Positions 52,125-60,830 are shown, counted from the stretch's first letter. The stretch is DNA of 64,000 bases from Kitasatospora sp. NBC_01266 (GCF_036242395.1 NZ_CP108458.1:2728001-2792000); one strand, 5' to 3'. Notes: generated from the sequence alone by a model not told the origin. A program made the numbers and translations.

Positions 52125-53810
52125 GTGCCTCCGTCAGTGAACCAGAGCTGGGTGGCGCACACCGCCGACCAGGTGATCCGCGAGGCCGAGCGGCGGGGGG
52201 CGGACCGCATCGTCTGCGCCTCCGGGGTGAGCCCGTCCGGCCCCGTCCACCTCGGCAACCTGCGCGAGCTGATGGTGCCGCACCTGGTGGCCGAGGAGAT
52301 CAAGTCCCGCGGCGTGGCCTGCGAGCACATCCTGTCCTGGGACGACTACGACCGCCTGCGCAAGGTGCCGGCCGGCCTGGCCGACGAGTTCGCCGAGCAC
52401 ATCGGCCGGCCGCTCACCGCGGTGCCCGACCCCTGCGGGGAGCACGCCTCCTGGGCCGAGCACTTCAAGCAGCCGTTCCGCCGGGCACTGGCCGAACTCC
52501 AGGTCGAGGTCCGGGAGATCAGCCAGAGCGAGATGTACGCGGCCGGCGCCTACCGTGAGCAGGTGCTGCACGCGATGCGCGAGCGGAGCACGATCGACCA
52601 GCTGCTCGGCCGGTTCCGGACCAAGCCGGGCGAGCCGGCCGCCGAGGACCTCGGCGACGGGGTGACCGCCGTCCTGGACGACGGGGTGGCGGGCGAGGAG
52701 GACACGGCCACCGGCACCGGCGGGTACTTCCCCTACCGGGTGTACTGCCGCGCCTGCGGCCGGGACTCGACCGCGATCACCGAGTACCAGGAGCCGGTCG
52801 CCCACTACCGGTGCGACTGCGGGCACACCGACACGGTCGACCTGAGCACGGACCACGGCGGGAAGCTGGTCTGGAAGGTCGACTGGCCGATGCGCTGGGC
52901 GTTCGAGGGTGTGCTCTTCGAGGCCGGCGGCAACGACCACTCCAGCCCGGGCTCCTCCTTCTCGGTCGGTCGCGAGCTGGTGGCGACGGTGTTCGGCGGC
53001 AACGCCCCGGTGTACCTGCCGTACTCGTTCGTCGGCGTGCGCGGGATGGCGAAGATGAGCGGCTCCCGGGGCGGCGCGCCCACCCCCGCCGACGCGCTGG
53101 CCGTCATCGAGGCACCGGTGCTGCGCTGGCTGTACACCCGCCGCCGCCCCAACCAGTCGATCACCATCGACTTCGGGGACGAGGTCGGCCGGCTGTACGA
53201 CGAGTGGGACGCGCTGCAGCGCCGGATCGACCAGGGCAGCGCCTCCCCCACCGACCAGGCGCTCGGCGCGCTGTCGGCCGCCACCGGCGCGGGACCGCTG
53301 CCGCAGCCGCGCCGCCGGGTCGCGTTCCGCACCCTGGCGTCGATCCACGACGTCACGGCGGGCAGCGACGAGCAGATCCTGCGCATCCTGCAGCAGGCCG
53401 AGTCCGGTGCCGAGGAGCTGCGGCTGGCGGACATCGAGCCCCGGTTGACGCTGGCCCGGCAGTGGGTGGCCACCCACGTCCCGGCCGAGTCGCGCACCCA
53501 CATCCGCAGCGAACTCGACCGCGAGCTGCTGAAGTCGCTCACCGACGACCAGCGCGCCTCGCTCGACCTGCTGCTGGAGCGGCTGCCCGAGCGCTGGAAC
53601 CTGGCGGACCTGACCTCGGTGCTCTACGCCGTGCCGAAGCTGCGCGCGGGGCTGGCCGCCGACGCGGCTCCGACGCCCGAACTGAAGGTGGCGCAGCGGG
53701 AGTTCTTCATCCTGCTGTACCAGCTGCTGGTGGGTCGGGACACCGGCCCGCGGCTGCCCACGCTGCTGCTCGCGCTGGGCCGTGAGCGCACGGTCGGCCT
53801 GCTGTCCTGA
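52125..53810 (+). CDS. lysS: Class I lysyl-tRNA synthetase, apparent cluster-associated copy
   Basis: A 561-residue class I LysRS. The HIGH-type motif PSGPVHLGN is at 37-45, the lysine/ATP region FEGVLFEAGGNDHSSPGSSF in the middle, a Cys4 zinc ribbon YCRACG...YRCDCGH at about 206-230, and the KMSKS-type motif reads KMSGS near residue 310 where housekeeping streptomycete enzymes have KMSSS. The anticodon-binding domain follows. GTG 52125 has GGAGAG four bases upstream. Streptomycetes normally carry a class I LysRS elsewhere, so this is likely a second copy, either for resistance or to supply Lys-tRNA to biosynthesis. That inference needs the genome. Confidence 0.85.
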   Translation: MPPSVNQSWVAHTADQVIREAERRGADRIVCASGVSPSGPVHLGNLRELMVPHLVAEEIKSRGVACEHILSWDDYDRLRKVPAGLADEFAEHIGRPLTAVPDPCGEHASWAEHFKQPFRRALAELQVEVREISQSEMYAAGAYREQVLHAMRERSTIDQLLGRFRTKPGEPAAEDLGDGVTAVLDDGVAGEEDTATGTGGYFPYRVYCRACGRDSTAITEYQEPVAHYRCDCGHTDTVDLSTDHGGKLVWKVDWPMRWAFEGVLFEAGGNDHSSPGSSFSVGRELVATVFGGNAPVYLPYSFVGVRGMAKMSGSRGGAPTPADALAVIEAPVLRWLYTRRRPNQSITIDFGDEVGRLYDEWDALQRRIDQGSASPTDQALGALSAATGAGPLPQPRRRVAFRTLASIHDVTAGSDEQILRILQQAESGAEELRLADIEPRLTLARQWVATHVPAESRTHIRSELDRELLKSLTDDQRASLDLLLERLPERWNLADLTSVLYAVPKLRAGLAADAAPTPELKVAQREFFILLYQLLVGRDTGPRLPTLLLALGRERTVGLLS

Positions 53811-53846
53811 GGCCCCGGCCGCGGTCCTGAGGCCGACTGCTGGAGC

Positions 53847-53896
53847 ACGCCTGTTGCCTGAACCCGCTCGGCCGAGCGGGTTCAGGCAACAGGCGT
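53847..53896. terminator. Long perfect palindrome between convergent genes
   Basis: A 50-base perfect palindrome (25-base arms, 53847-53871 and 53872-53896) between the convergent LysRS and methyltransferase genes. It should work as a bidirectional terminator. It is unusually long and has no separate loop. Confidence 0.8.
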
Positions 53897-53909
53897 TCGG
53901 CCGCGCGGC

Positions 53910-54689
53910 TCAGCCGCGGGCGACGGCCAGCAGGTGCGCGCTGGCGTTGACCAGCAGGGCGTCGCGCTCCACCAGCCTGGCGCTGTGCAGCGCCGCCTCG
54001 ACGTGCGCGTCGAACGCGTCGTTGCCGGCCACGTCCAGGGCCGGCCAGACCGGTCCCTCCACGCCGTACACCGAGATCTCCGCGAGCCCCGCCGCACGCA
54101 GCTCGGCGTGCAGTTCCTCGGCGGTGTGGAAGTGGGCCGGGACGAAGCCGAGATGGCCGTCGTACTCGCCGGTGCGCAGCGTCCGCGCCACCCGCTCGGC
54201 GATCCCCGCGTCCAACCGCCCGCCGCTGCCGGCCTCCAGCAGCGTGATGTAGCGGCTGGTGCCGGCCGCGGCCAGCAGCCCGCCGGGCCGCAGCACCCGG
54301 CGCGCCTCGGCCAGCGCCCGCTGCCGGTCGGCGGCGTCCACCAGGTGGTAGAGCGGGCCGAGCATCAGCACCACGTCGGCGCTGTGGTCCGCCGCGGTCA
54401 GCTCCCGGGCGTCGCCCAGCTCCGCCGCCACCCCGGGGATCAGCGCCGCCGCCTCGACGTGGCCGGCGACCGGGTCGACCAGCGCCACCTGGTAGCCGTC
54501 CGCCGCGAGCCAGCGCGCGTGCGCGCCGGTCCCGCCGCCCACGTCGAGCACCCGGGCGGGCGCGGGCGGCAGCACCCGGCGCAGCAGCTCCTGGGTCCGC
54601 AGGAACTCCAGCCTGCCGTGCGGCGTCCTGGACAGCCGCCCGTCCTCCTGGCCGGCCACGTTGTAGTGGTCGCTGGTGTCGATCGTCAT
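53910..54689 (-). CDS. SAM-dependent methyltransferase
   Basis: A 259-residue class I methyltransferase with motif I RVLDVGGGTGAHARWL, motif II VALVDP, and LMLGPLYHLVDAADRQRAL, followed by RRVLRPGGLLAAAG. The C-terminal half has the insert HFHTAEELHAELRAAGL common in small-molecule methyltransferases. It starts 17 bases after the LLM gene, so the two share a transcript. Substrate unknown; probably a tailoring enzyme of the cluster. Confidence 0.88.
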   Translation of the reverse strand: MTIDTSDHYNVAGQEDGRLSRTPHGRLEFLRTQELLRRVLPPAPARVLDVGGGTGAHARWLAADGYQVALVDPVAGHVEAAALIPGVAAELGDARELTAADHSADVVLMLGPLYHLVDAADRQRALAEARRVLRPGGLLAAAGTSRYITLLEAGSGGRLDAGIAERVARTLRTGEYDGHLGFVPAHFHTAEELHAELRAAGLAEISVYGVEGPVWPALDVAGNDAFDAHVEAALHSARLVERDALLVNASAHLLAVARG

Positions 54690-54706
54690 GGTTCTCTGGC
54701 GCTCCT

Positions 54707-55639
54707 TCACTCGGCGGACACCTGGGGCATCACATGATGGGCCAGCAGCTCCAGTTGGTCCCAGTCGTCCAGGTCCAGGAGCTGCAGGTAGATCCGCTGC
54801 GCGCCGGCCCGCGCATAACTGCCGATCTTGTCGACGATCTCGGCCGGCGACCCGGCCAGCCCGGTGGCGCGCAACTCGGCCACCCCGCGCCCGACCCGGT
54901 CCGCCCGCTCGGCCAGCCGCGCCTCGCTCGTGGCGGCGCAGACCGCCAGCGCGACGGAGTAGCAGAGCTCCTCGGGATCGCGGCCGATCGCCTCGCAGGC
55001 GTCCCTGGTCCGCTGGTACTGCAGGCGGGCCTCCTCGGCCCGGACGAAGCCGATGTTGTACTCGTCGGCGTACCGGGCGGCGAGTGCCGGGGTGCGGCGC
55101 GGGCCCTTGCCGCCGACCAGCAGCGGCGGGTGCGGCCGCTGGACGGGGCGGGGCAGCGCGGGATTCCCGCTGAGCGTGTAGTGCTCGCCCGCGAAGTCGA
55201 AGAGCTCGCCCGGCGGCGTGGTCCACAGGCCCTTGATGATCCGCAGCTGCTCCTCCAGGAGGCCGAACCGGCGCGCCGGGAACGGCAGGCCCAGGGCCCG
55301 GTGCTCCGCCTCGTACCACCCGGTGCCCAGGCCCAGTTCGACCCGGCCGCCGGACATCTCGTCCACCTGGGCCACCTGCAGGGCCAGCACGCCGGGCGGC
55401 CGCAGGGTGGCGGCGGACATCAGCGTCCCGAGGCGGATCGAGGAGGTCTCCCGGGCGATGGCGGCCAGCGTGAGCCAGGAGTCGGTGGGACCGGGCAGGC
55501 CGCTCACCGCCCCCATGCTCAGGTAGTGGTCGGACCGGAAGAATCCCTCGAATCCCAGATCCTCGGAGATTCTGGCAACGGCCAGTTGGGCCGCGTAGGA
55601 AGCGCCCTGCTGGGGCTCGATGAAGATGCGCAGCTGCAT
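54707..55639 (-). CDS. LLM-class F420-dependent oxidoreductase
   Basis: A 310-residue luciferase-like (beta/alpha)8 protein. FRSDHYLSMGAVSG at 40-55 and RLGTLMSAATLRPPGVLALQVAQVDEMSGGRVELGLGTGW-type core (shown in parts) carry the F420-type deazaflavin site. Actinobacterial members reduce C=C or C=N bonds in natural products. ATG 55639 chosen; no clear ribosome binding site beyond GGCGGA. Divergent from PheS. Confidence 0.87.
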   Translation of the reverse strand: MQLRIFIEPQQGASYAAQLAVARISEDLGFEGFFRSDHYLSMGAVSGLPGPTDSWLTLAAIARETSSIRLGTLMSAATLRPPGVLALQVAQVDEMSGGRVELGLGTGWYEAEHRALGLPFPARRFGLLEEQLRIIKGLWTTPPGELFDFAGEHYTLSGNPALPRPVQRPHPPLLVGGKGPRRTPALAARYADEYNIGFVRAEEARLQYQRTRDACEAIGRDPEELCYSVALAVCAATSEARLAERADRVGRGVAELRATGLAGSPAEIVDKIGSYARAGAQRIYLQLLDLDDWDQLELLAHHVMPQVSAE

Positions 55640-55905
55640 TCCGCCATGGTGGACCGATTCGCGGTGCGAAGAACAGTGGCGACCGGTTGCCACGGAATAA
55701 TTGGCCACCCCGGAGGAACCGGACAAAGCCCCCCCAAAACGTCCGATTCCCGGTCCGATTCCCAGCCGATTACCGGCCTGCTGCCTTGCGGCCCGCAGAG
55801 CGCTGTTCCAGGATTGCCGACAGTATCGGGCGGCTCGTTTCACGGTGGCCGCGCCGCCATGACGGGCCGGACCGGGTCGAGCAGGTTTTCAGAAAGGACC
55901 GTCCG

Positions 55906-57012
55906 TTGTCGTCGTCCGCCGATCCCCCGCTGTCCGGGGCCACCGAGGCCGGCCCGACGGCGCGCGACGGCGCGCCGCCCGAGGTGCCACTGGACCTGCC
56001 GGGCGTCCAGGCCCTGCGGGACGCGGCCCTGGGCGCGCTGCGCCGCCTCACCCCGACTCCCGACGAACTCGCCCGCTGGGAACGCGACCACCTGGGCCGC
56101 CGCGCCCCGCTCGCCCGCTGCCGCGCCCGGCTCGGCGAACTGCCCCGGGAGCGCCGGGCCGAACTGGGCAAGGCGCTCGCCGACGCGCTGCGGGAGCTGA
56201 CCTCGGCCGCCGCCGAGCCGGCCCGGTCGGCCGCCGAGGCCCGCTTCGAGCACGAGCGGATCGACCCGACCGTGCCGCCGGTGGACCAGGACCCCGGCGG
56301 GCTGCACCCGATCACCCTGCTCACCCGGGAGTGCCTGCGGCACTTCGGCGAACTCGGCTTCGCGCACCTCGACTCGCCCTGGGTGGAGACGGTGGCGCAC
56401 AGCTTCGACATCCTCGGGGTCCCCGCCGACCATCCGACCAGGGGCCTGGACCGCAGCTTCTACCTCAGCGCCGACACACTGCTGCGCAGCCACACCACCG
56501 CCTCCCAGGCGGGCGTGCTCGAACGGGAGCGACCGGCCGGGCCGATGCGCTTCGTGGTCACCGGGCCGTGCTTCCGCAACGGCGTGCCGACCCCGCGCAC
56601 CCACACCCAGTTCCACCAGTTCGAGGTGGTGGCGCTCGGGCCGCAGATCCGGCTCAGCGACCTCAAGGGGTTGACCCTCGGCTTCGTCGAGGACGTGATG
56701 GGGCCGGGCTTCGCCCCCCGGTTCAGGTTCCGCTCGTTCCCCTACGCCTCGCCGGGCGTGGCCGTGGACGTCGACTGCCGGCCGTGCGGCACGGCGGGCT
56801 GCGAGCTGTGCCGGGGCAGCGGGCGGCTGGAGATCATGGGCGGCGGCATGCTGGTCCCCGAGATCCTGCGGATCGGCTGCGACCCGGCGCGGACCCGGGG
56901 CCTCGCACTGGCCATCTCGCTGGAACGGGTGCTGGCGCTGCGGCACGGCCTGCGCGACATCCGGCACTTCCTCCAGAACGACCTGCGCGTTCTCACCCAG
57001 TTCGTCCGATGA
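55906..57012 (+). CDS. pheS: Divergent phenylalanyl-tRNA synthetase alpha chain
   Basis: A 368-residue class II synthetase subunit. Helical N-terminus (about 15-105), motif 2 FVVTGPCFRNGVPTPRTHTQ with FHQFEVVALG, and motif 3 region GGGMLVPEILRIG then LALAISLERVLALRHGL. The amino-acid pocket and motif 3 normally read F-A-F-G-(M/F)-G-I-E-R; here it is L-A-L-A-I-S-L-E-R, so two Phe and both Gly are replaced. Cys-x2-Cys pairs at CRPCGTAGCELCRG are kept. TTG 55906 follows AAAGGA. It is coupled through a 19-codon mini-ORF to PheT. Clearly PheS by descent but probably with changed substrate or inhibitor binding. Confidence 0.85.
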   Translation: MSSSADPPLSGATEAGPTARDGAPPEVPLDLPGVQALRDAALGALRRLTPTPDELARWERDHLGRRAPLARCRARLGELPRERRAELGKALADALRELTSAAAEPARSAAEARFEHERIDPTVPPVDQDPGGLHPITLLTRECLRHFGELGFAHLDSPWVETVAHSFDILGVPADHPTRGLDRSFYLSADTLLRSHTTASQAGVLERERPAGPMRFVVTGPCFRNGVPTPRTHTQFHQFEVVALGPQIRLSDLKGLTLGFVEDVMGPGFAPRFRFRSFPYASPGVAVDVDCRPCGTAGCELCRGSGRLEIMGGGMLVPEILRIGCDPARTRGLALAISLERVLALRHGLRDIRHFLQNDLRVLTQFVR

Positions 57013-57068
57013 TCCGCCCGATGAACCGCCCGATGATGAACCGCCCGATGACCCGCCTGATGAGGTGA
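57009..57068 (+). CDS. Mini-ORF between pheS and pheT
   Basis: A 19-codon frame reading MIRPMNRPMMNRPMTRLMR. Its ATG overlaps the pheS stop (ATGA) and its stop is seven bases ahead of the pheT GTG. The DNA is a 12-base tandem repeat (ATGAACCGCCCG-type). It may simply keep ribosomes moving between the two subunit genes so that they are made in equal amounts; a functional peptide is less likely. Confidence 0.4.
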   Translation: MIRPMNRPMMNRPMTRLMR

Positions 57069-57075
57069 CCGGCTC

Positions 57076-59565
57076 GTGAGAATCCCCCTGTCCTGGCTCA
57101 CCGCCTTCCTGGGCCGCGAGTTGTCCGCGCGCACGGTCGACGACCTGCTCGGCGAAGCCGGCGTGACCGTCACCGCCGTCGAACCGCTGGGCCGGCTGCA
57201 CCCCCGGGTGGTGGCGGCCCGGGTGCTGGCGGACCCCGGCGGCTCGGGCCGCCGCCTCACGGTGGCGCTGCCCGAGCCGCAGGTCGTCGAGGTGCCGGCC
57301 GCCCTGGCCCGACTACCCGCGCCCGGTTCCGTGGTGGCGGTGGCACTGGCCGGCGCCCGGCTGCTCGCCATCGAGGACGGCGGCGCACCGGACGTGCTGC
57401 ACGGCGTGCGCAAGGTGGCCGCCGCGCGGCGCGGCGCGCCCGGCGGGCGGCTCTGCACCCGGGCCGACCTCGGGTTGGACGGCGCCGACGAGCCGTGCCC
57501 GCTGCCGGCCGACGCGGTGCTGGGCGAGGCGGTCCAACTGCTGCTGCCGGTCGGGGCAGCGGCAGCAGCGGAGGAGATCCTGCACGTCAAGGTGCCCGCC
57601 GAGCTGAGCCACTGCCGCGGGCTGTGGGGCCTGGCGGTCGAGATCGCGGCCCGGGCGGGCTTCGAGCCGCCGGGCACCCTCGCGCCCCGCCGGTCCGAGG
57701 GCCGGCTGCTGCCGCTGACCGTGCCGCTGGCGGTCACCGAACCGGGTCTGCAGGCGGCTGCCGCCCTGCTCAGCGGCCTGCCGGCGGACCTGCGGCTGCC
57801 CGCGTACGACGGGCGGCTGGCGCTGGCCGGGATCGCACCCGACGAGCCGGCCGGTACCGGCGAACCGTCCGACGCCGCCGGACCGGTCACCGGGTCCGGA
57901 CCGGCCGCCGGGCCCGCCGGGTCCGCCGAGTCCGCCGGGCTGCGCAGTGCGCTGCGGATCGCGCAGTACGAGTACGGCGTCCAGCTGCGCGCGTACCCGG
58001 TGGCCGCCGGGGCCGCGCCGCCCGAGGTGACCGTGGGCGGGCCGGCCGAGGGCGCGGCGGTCCCGCTGCCCGGAGAGCTGCCGGTGCCGTGGCCCGAGGC
58101 GCTGGGCGTGCGGCTCGAGCGGCACCTCGACCAGGACCGCCGCCGGCCCGCCGAGCGGGCTCCGGCGCCGACCCTGCTGGTCGTCGCCGTCGGCCCGGCC
58201 GGCCTGGCGCTCGGCGGGGCCGCGCCGGCCGCGCTCGCGGTGGCGCGGGTCGCGGCGCTGCTGTGCGCGGCCGCGCCGCAGGTCGGCCGGTCGGCGGTGG
58301 CCCTGGCCGAGGGGCCCGCCATCGCCCGCCGGGAGATCCCGCTGGACGTCGAGGAGGTGGCCCGGCTGCTCGGCACGTCGCTGAGTCGTGCCGCGTGCCG
58401 GTCGCTGCTGGCGCGGATCGGCGCCCAGGCCCGGGAGAGCGGCGAGCAGGGGCTGCTGGTCGCGGTGCCGCCGTTTCGTCCTGATCTGTCCGGCCCCGCA
58501 GAACTGGCCACCGAGCTGGCCCGGCTGCACGGGTACCGCGCGCTGCCGGCCACCGTGCCCAGCGACCCGGTGGCCCCGCGCCGCGACCGTGGCCGGCTGC
58601 GCCGGGAGGCCGCCCGGGACGCGGTGGCCCGCCAGGGCTACCGCGAAGTGGTCTGCCCGGCGGTGCGGGACGGCACCGTGCCCGAGGAGCTGCGCTCGGA
58701 CGCGCCGCACTGGTACGGGCAGTTGCTGCCGGTGCTCGGCCCGGGGCAGCCGAGCGGCGCCCCGCGCGCCGCGCTGGAGGTCCGCCGCAGCCTGCTGCCC
58801 GGGCTGCTCGCCGCCGCCACCGCGAATCTGCGCCTGGCCCGCCGCTGCGCGCTCTTCGAGGCCGGCACGGTGGTACTGCCCGAGCGCGGCGAGGAGCCGG
58901 AGGCGGGTCGGCTCGCGGTGCTGCTCGGCCGGGTCGACGGGCCGGCGGGCGAGCGGGCGGAGTCGAACCAGCAGGCGGTCCGCGAGGTCGCCGGCGCGCT
59001 GCGGGCGGCGGTGCTGGCGGCCGGGGCCGCCGGGTTCACGCTGGTCGCCGCGGACTTCGCCGGCTTCCAGCCCGGCAGCGGCGCGCTGGTGCTGGCCGAC
59101 GGCGCCGAGGTGGGTCGGCTCGGGGTGCTGCACCCGCGGCTCGCCAGGGCCGCGGCCGCCGCCGGGCAGTCCTTCGCGATCGCCGAGCTCGACCTGGACG
59201 CGCTGCTCGCCGCACCCGAGCGGCCGCCGCTGGTCACCGCGCCGCCGCGGTTTCCCGCCGTCGAGCACGACCTGACCTTCCTGCTGCCCGGCGGCCTCGC
59301 GGTGGCCCAGGTGCTGGCGGCCGTCCGGGCGGCGACCGCGCCGCTGCTGCGCGACCTGGAGGTGCGCAGCGTCTACCGGGGACCGCAGCTGCCCGCCGGG
59401 CTCCGGGCCCTGACCGTGCGGCTGAGCCTGGGCACCGAACGCCACACCCCGCTGCGGCCCGAGGTGGACGAGGCCTGCGCCCGGGCGACCGGCGCGGCGA
59501 CCGCGCTGGGGGCGCTGCGGCGGGCGGCCGAGGACGGCGGACCGGTGGCCCCCGGGAACGGCTGA
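57076..59565 (+). CDS. pheT: Divergent phenylalanyl-tRNA synthetase beta chain
   Basis: An 829-residue protein. MRIPLSWLTAFLGRELSART is the typical PheT start. The EMAP-like tRNA-binding part (about 40-150) is eroded, with RKVAAARRGAPGGRLCTRAD replacing the conserved RG-x-x-S-x-GM-L-C block. A B3/B4 editing region is present in altered form, with an extra Gly/Ala/Pro-rich loop near 262-282. The B5 region ends LATELARLHGYRALP, the catalytic-core-like part has YREVVCPAVRDG, and the C-terminal FDX-ACB domain has FPAVEHDLTFLLPGG. Editing and tRNA contacts may be weakened. It forms a heterotetramer with the preceding PheS. Confidence 0.85.
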   Translation: MRIPLSWLTAFLGRELSARTVDDLLGEAGVTVTAVEPLGRLHPRVVAARVLADPGGSGRRLTVALPEPQVVEVPAALARLPAPGSVVAVALAGARLLAIEDGGAPDVLHGVRKVAAARRGAPGGRLCTRADLGLDGADEPCPLPADAVLGEAVQLLLPVGAAAAAEEILHVKVPAELSHCRGLWGLAVEIAARAGFEPPGTLAPRRSEGRLLPLTVPLAVTEPGLQAAAALLSGLPADLRLPAYDGRLALAGIAPDEPAGTGEPSDAAGPVTGSGPAAGPAGSAESAGLRSALRIAQYEYGVQLRAYPVAAGAAPPEVTVGGPAEGAAVPLPGELPVPWPEALGVRLERHLDQDRRRPAERAPAPTLLVVAVGPAGLALGGAAPAALAVARVAALLCAAAPQVGRSAVALAEGPAIARREIPLDVEEVARLLGTSLSRAACRSLLARIGAQARESGEQGLLVAVPPFRPDLSGPAELATELARLHGYRALPATVPSDPVAPRRDRGRLRREAARDAVARQGYREVVCPAVRDGTVPEELRSDAPHWYGQLLPVLGPGQPSGAPRAALEVRRSLLPGLLAAATANLRLARRCALFEAGTVVLPERGEEPEAGRLAVLLGRVDGPAGERAESNQQAVREVAGALRAAVLAAGAAGFTLVAADFAGFQPGSGALVLADGAEVGRLGVLHPRLARAAAAAGQSFAIAELDLDALLAAPERPPLVTAPPRFPAVEHDLTFLLPGGLAVAQVLAAVRAATAPLLRDLEVRSVYRGPQLPAGLRALTVRLSLGTERHTPLRPEVDEACARATGAATALGALRRAAEDGGPVAPGNG

Positions 59566-59583
59566 GCCGGGCCCTCGCGACGA

Positions 59584-59622
59584 CGATCGCCCGACCGGTG
59601 GTCCAGACCGGCCGGGCGATCG
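59584..59622 (+). terminator. Terminator after pheT
   Basis: A 16-base-pair stem with one mismatch (59584-59599 with 59607-59622) and seven-base loop, 18 bases after the pheT stop. The rest of the 289-base gap up to 59854 is less GC-rich and probably carries the promoter of the next unit. Confidence 0.75.
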
Positions 59623-59854
59623 CGCTGTTCCGGACCGGTCGGCAAGCGTTGCTCGAGTGCGCTATGACCGTTTTGAGCGTGAAATCCGATTTGCTGCCCT
59701 GTGCTTTTCGGGTCTGTCATCCTCTCCCTGCCACCTGCCGGTGGATTTCACCTGGGGTACTGCCTAGATTCCTTTTCAAGGCCGCTCCACCGAAAACCAC
59801 AGGGCCGGCCCAGCCACAGATACCCCTTTTCATCCAGCAGCGTAGGGACCCCAC

Positions 59855-60031
59855 ATGTTTACGAAGGCGATTTTCTCTGCGGTCGCGGTTGCGGGCCTGG
59901 TTCTGGGTGCCGCGACGACCATTGCGGCACAGCCCGCGGCGCACCACATCAGTGCCGCGGCCGTTAATCCGCCGCTGGGCGGGGACACCAGCTGGGGCGA
60001 TTCGATCCTGTCGCCGGCGAGGTCCGAGTGA
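59855..60031 (+). CDS. 58-residue secreted peptide
   Basis: Read by hand: ATG 59855 to TGA 60031. MFTKAIFSAVAVAGLVLGA begins a signal peptide with likely cleavage near TIAA-QPA. The mature part, about 30 residues, contains two His and ends GGDTSWGDSILSPARSE. No Cys, so it is not a chaplin or lanthipeptide. Small secreted peptides ending in a D-T-x-W-G motif occur in Streptomyces. AGCGTAGGGACCCC is the likely ribosome binding region. It lies between pheT and the methyltransferase, so it may belong to the cluster. Confidence 0.6.
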   Translation: MFTKAIFSAVAVAGLVLGAATTIAAQPAAHHISAAAVNPPLGGDTSWGDSILSPARSE

Positions 60032-60092
60032 TTCGACCCGGGTCCCCCAGAACCGAATCAGAATTCCTGAGCCAAGAGGAGACCTGGCGAAC

Positions 60093-60830
60093 GTGAATAC
60101 CGACTGGGATGCGCTGACCTACGGCACGCGCTGGAGCGGGATCTACGACGGCCTGCCCTGGCCGGCACCGGACGACGCCGTCGACTTCCTGCACAAGCTG
60201 GCCGGCGACGGCCCGGCCCTGGAACTGGCCATCGGCACCGGCCGGCTCGCCATCCCGCTGGCGGAGCGGGGCGTCGAGATCCACGGCCTGGACAGCTCCC
60301 AGGACATGATCGACAAGATGCGGCAGAAGCAGGGCGGCGCCGACATCCAGGTCACCCTGGCGGACATCTCGTCCTTCGAGGCGCAGCCGGACTACTCGCT
60401 CGCCTTCCTGGTGCTCAACACCATCTACGCCCTGCAGACCCAGGAGCAGCAGGTCTCCTGCTTCCGCAGCGCGGCGGCGGCGCTGCGGCCGGGCGGCTAC
60501 TTCGTGGTCGAGGCGTTCATGCCCGACCCGACCCGGTTCCAGCGCAACTCCCGGGCCCATGTCCTGGACATCGGCCTGGACCACGTGCTGATCGAGGCCG
60601 ACAAGCACGACCCGTCGACCCAGCAGATCCTCGAGCAGCACATCCACCTGAAGAACGGCGGCGTCGAGCTCTTCCCGGCGTTCCTGCGGTACGTCTGGCC
60701 CTCCGAGATGGACCTGATGGCCCAGCTCGCCGGCCTGCGCAAGGTCGACCGCTTCGGCAGCTGGACGCGTGACCCGTTCACCGCCCAGTCCGGCCTGCAC
60801 GTCTCGGTCTACCAGCGCCCCGAGCAGTGA
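60093..60830 (+). CDS. SAM-dependent methyltransferase
   Basis: A 245-residue class I methyltransferase beginning NTDWDALTYGTRWSGIYDGL. Motif I ALELAIGTGRLAIPLAERG, motif II IHGLDSSQDMIDKM and FRSAAAALRPGGYFVVEAF match small-molecule methyltransferases. GTG 60093 follows AGAGGAG. Its stop overlaps the GTG of the transketolase N-terminal gene (GTGA), so the four genes to the right form one coupled unit. Confidence 0.88.
   Translation: MNTDWDALTYGTRWSGIYDGLPWPAPDDAVDFLHKLAGDGPALELAIGTGRLAIPLAERGVEIHGLDSSQDMIDKMRQKQGGADIQVTLADISSFEAQPDYSLAFLVLNTIYALQTQEQQVSCFRSAAAALRPGGYFVVEAFMPDPTRFQRNSRAHVLDIGLDHVLIEADKHDPSTQQILEQHIHLKNGGVELFPAFLRYVWPSEMDLMAQLAGLRKVDRFGSWTRDPFTAQSGLHVSVYQRPEQ

Noticed and set aside
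52125..53810. Possibility that the LysRS-like protein is a lysyl-phosphatidylglycerol synthase or a LysX-type fusion
   Set aside because: It has no membrane part and shows class I LysRS motifs and a zinc ribbon, whereas MprF/LysX C-termini are class II-type.
59855..60031. Small secreted peptide as a lanthipeptide or chaplin
   Set aside because: It has no cysteine and no Ser/Thr-rich core, and lacks chaplin motifs.
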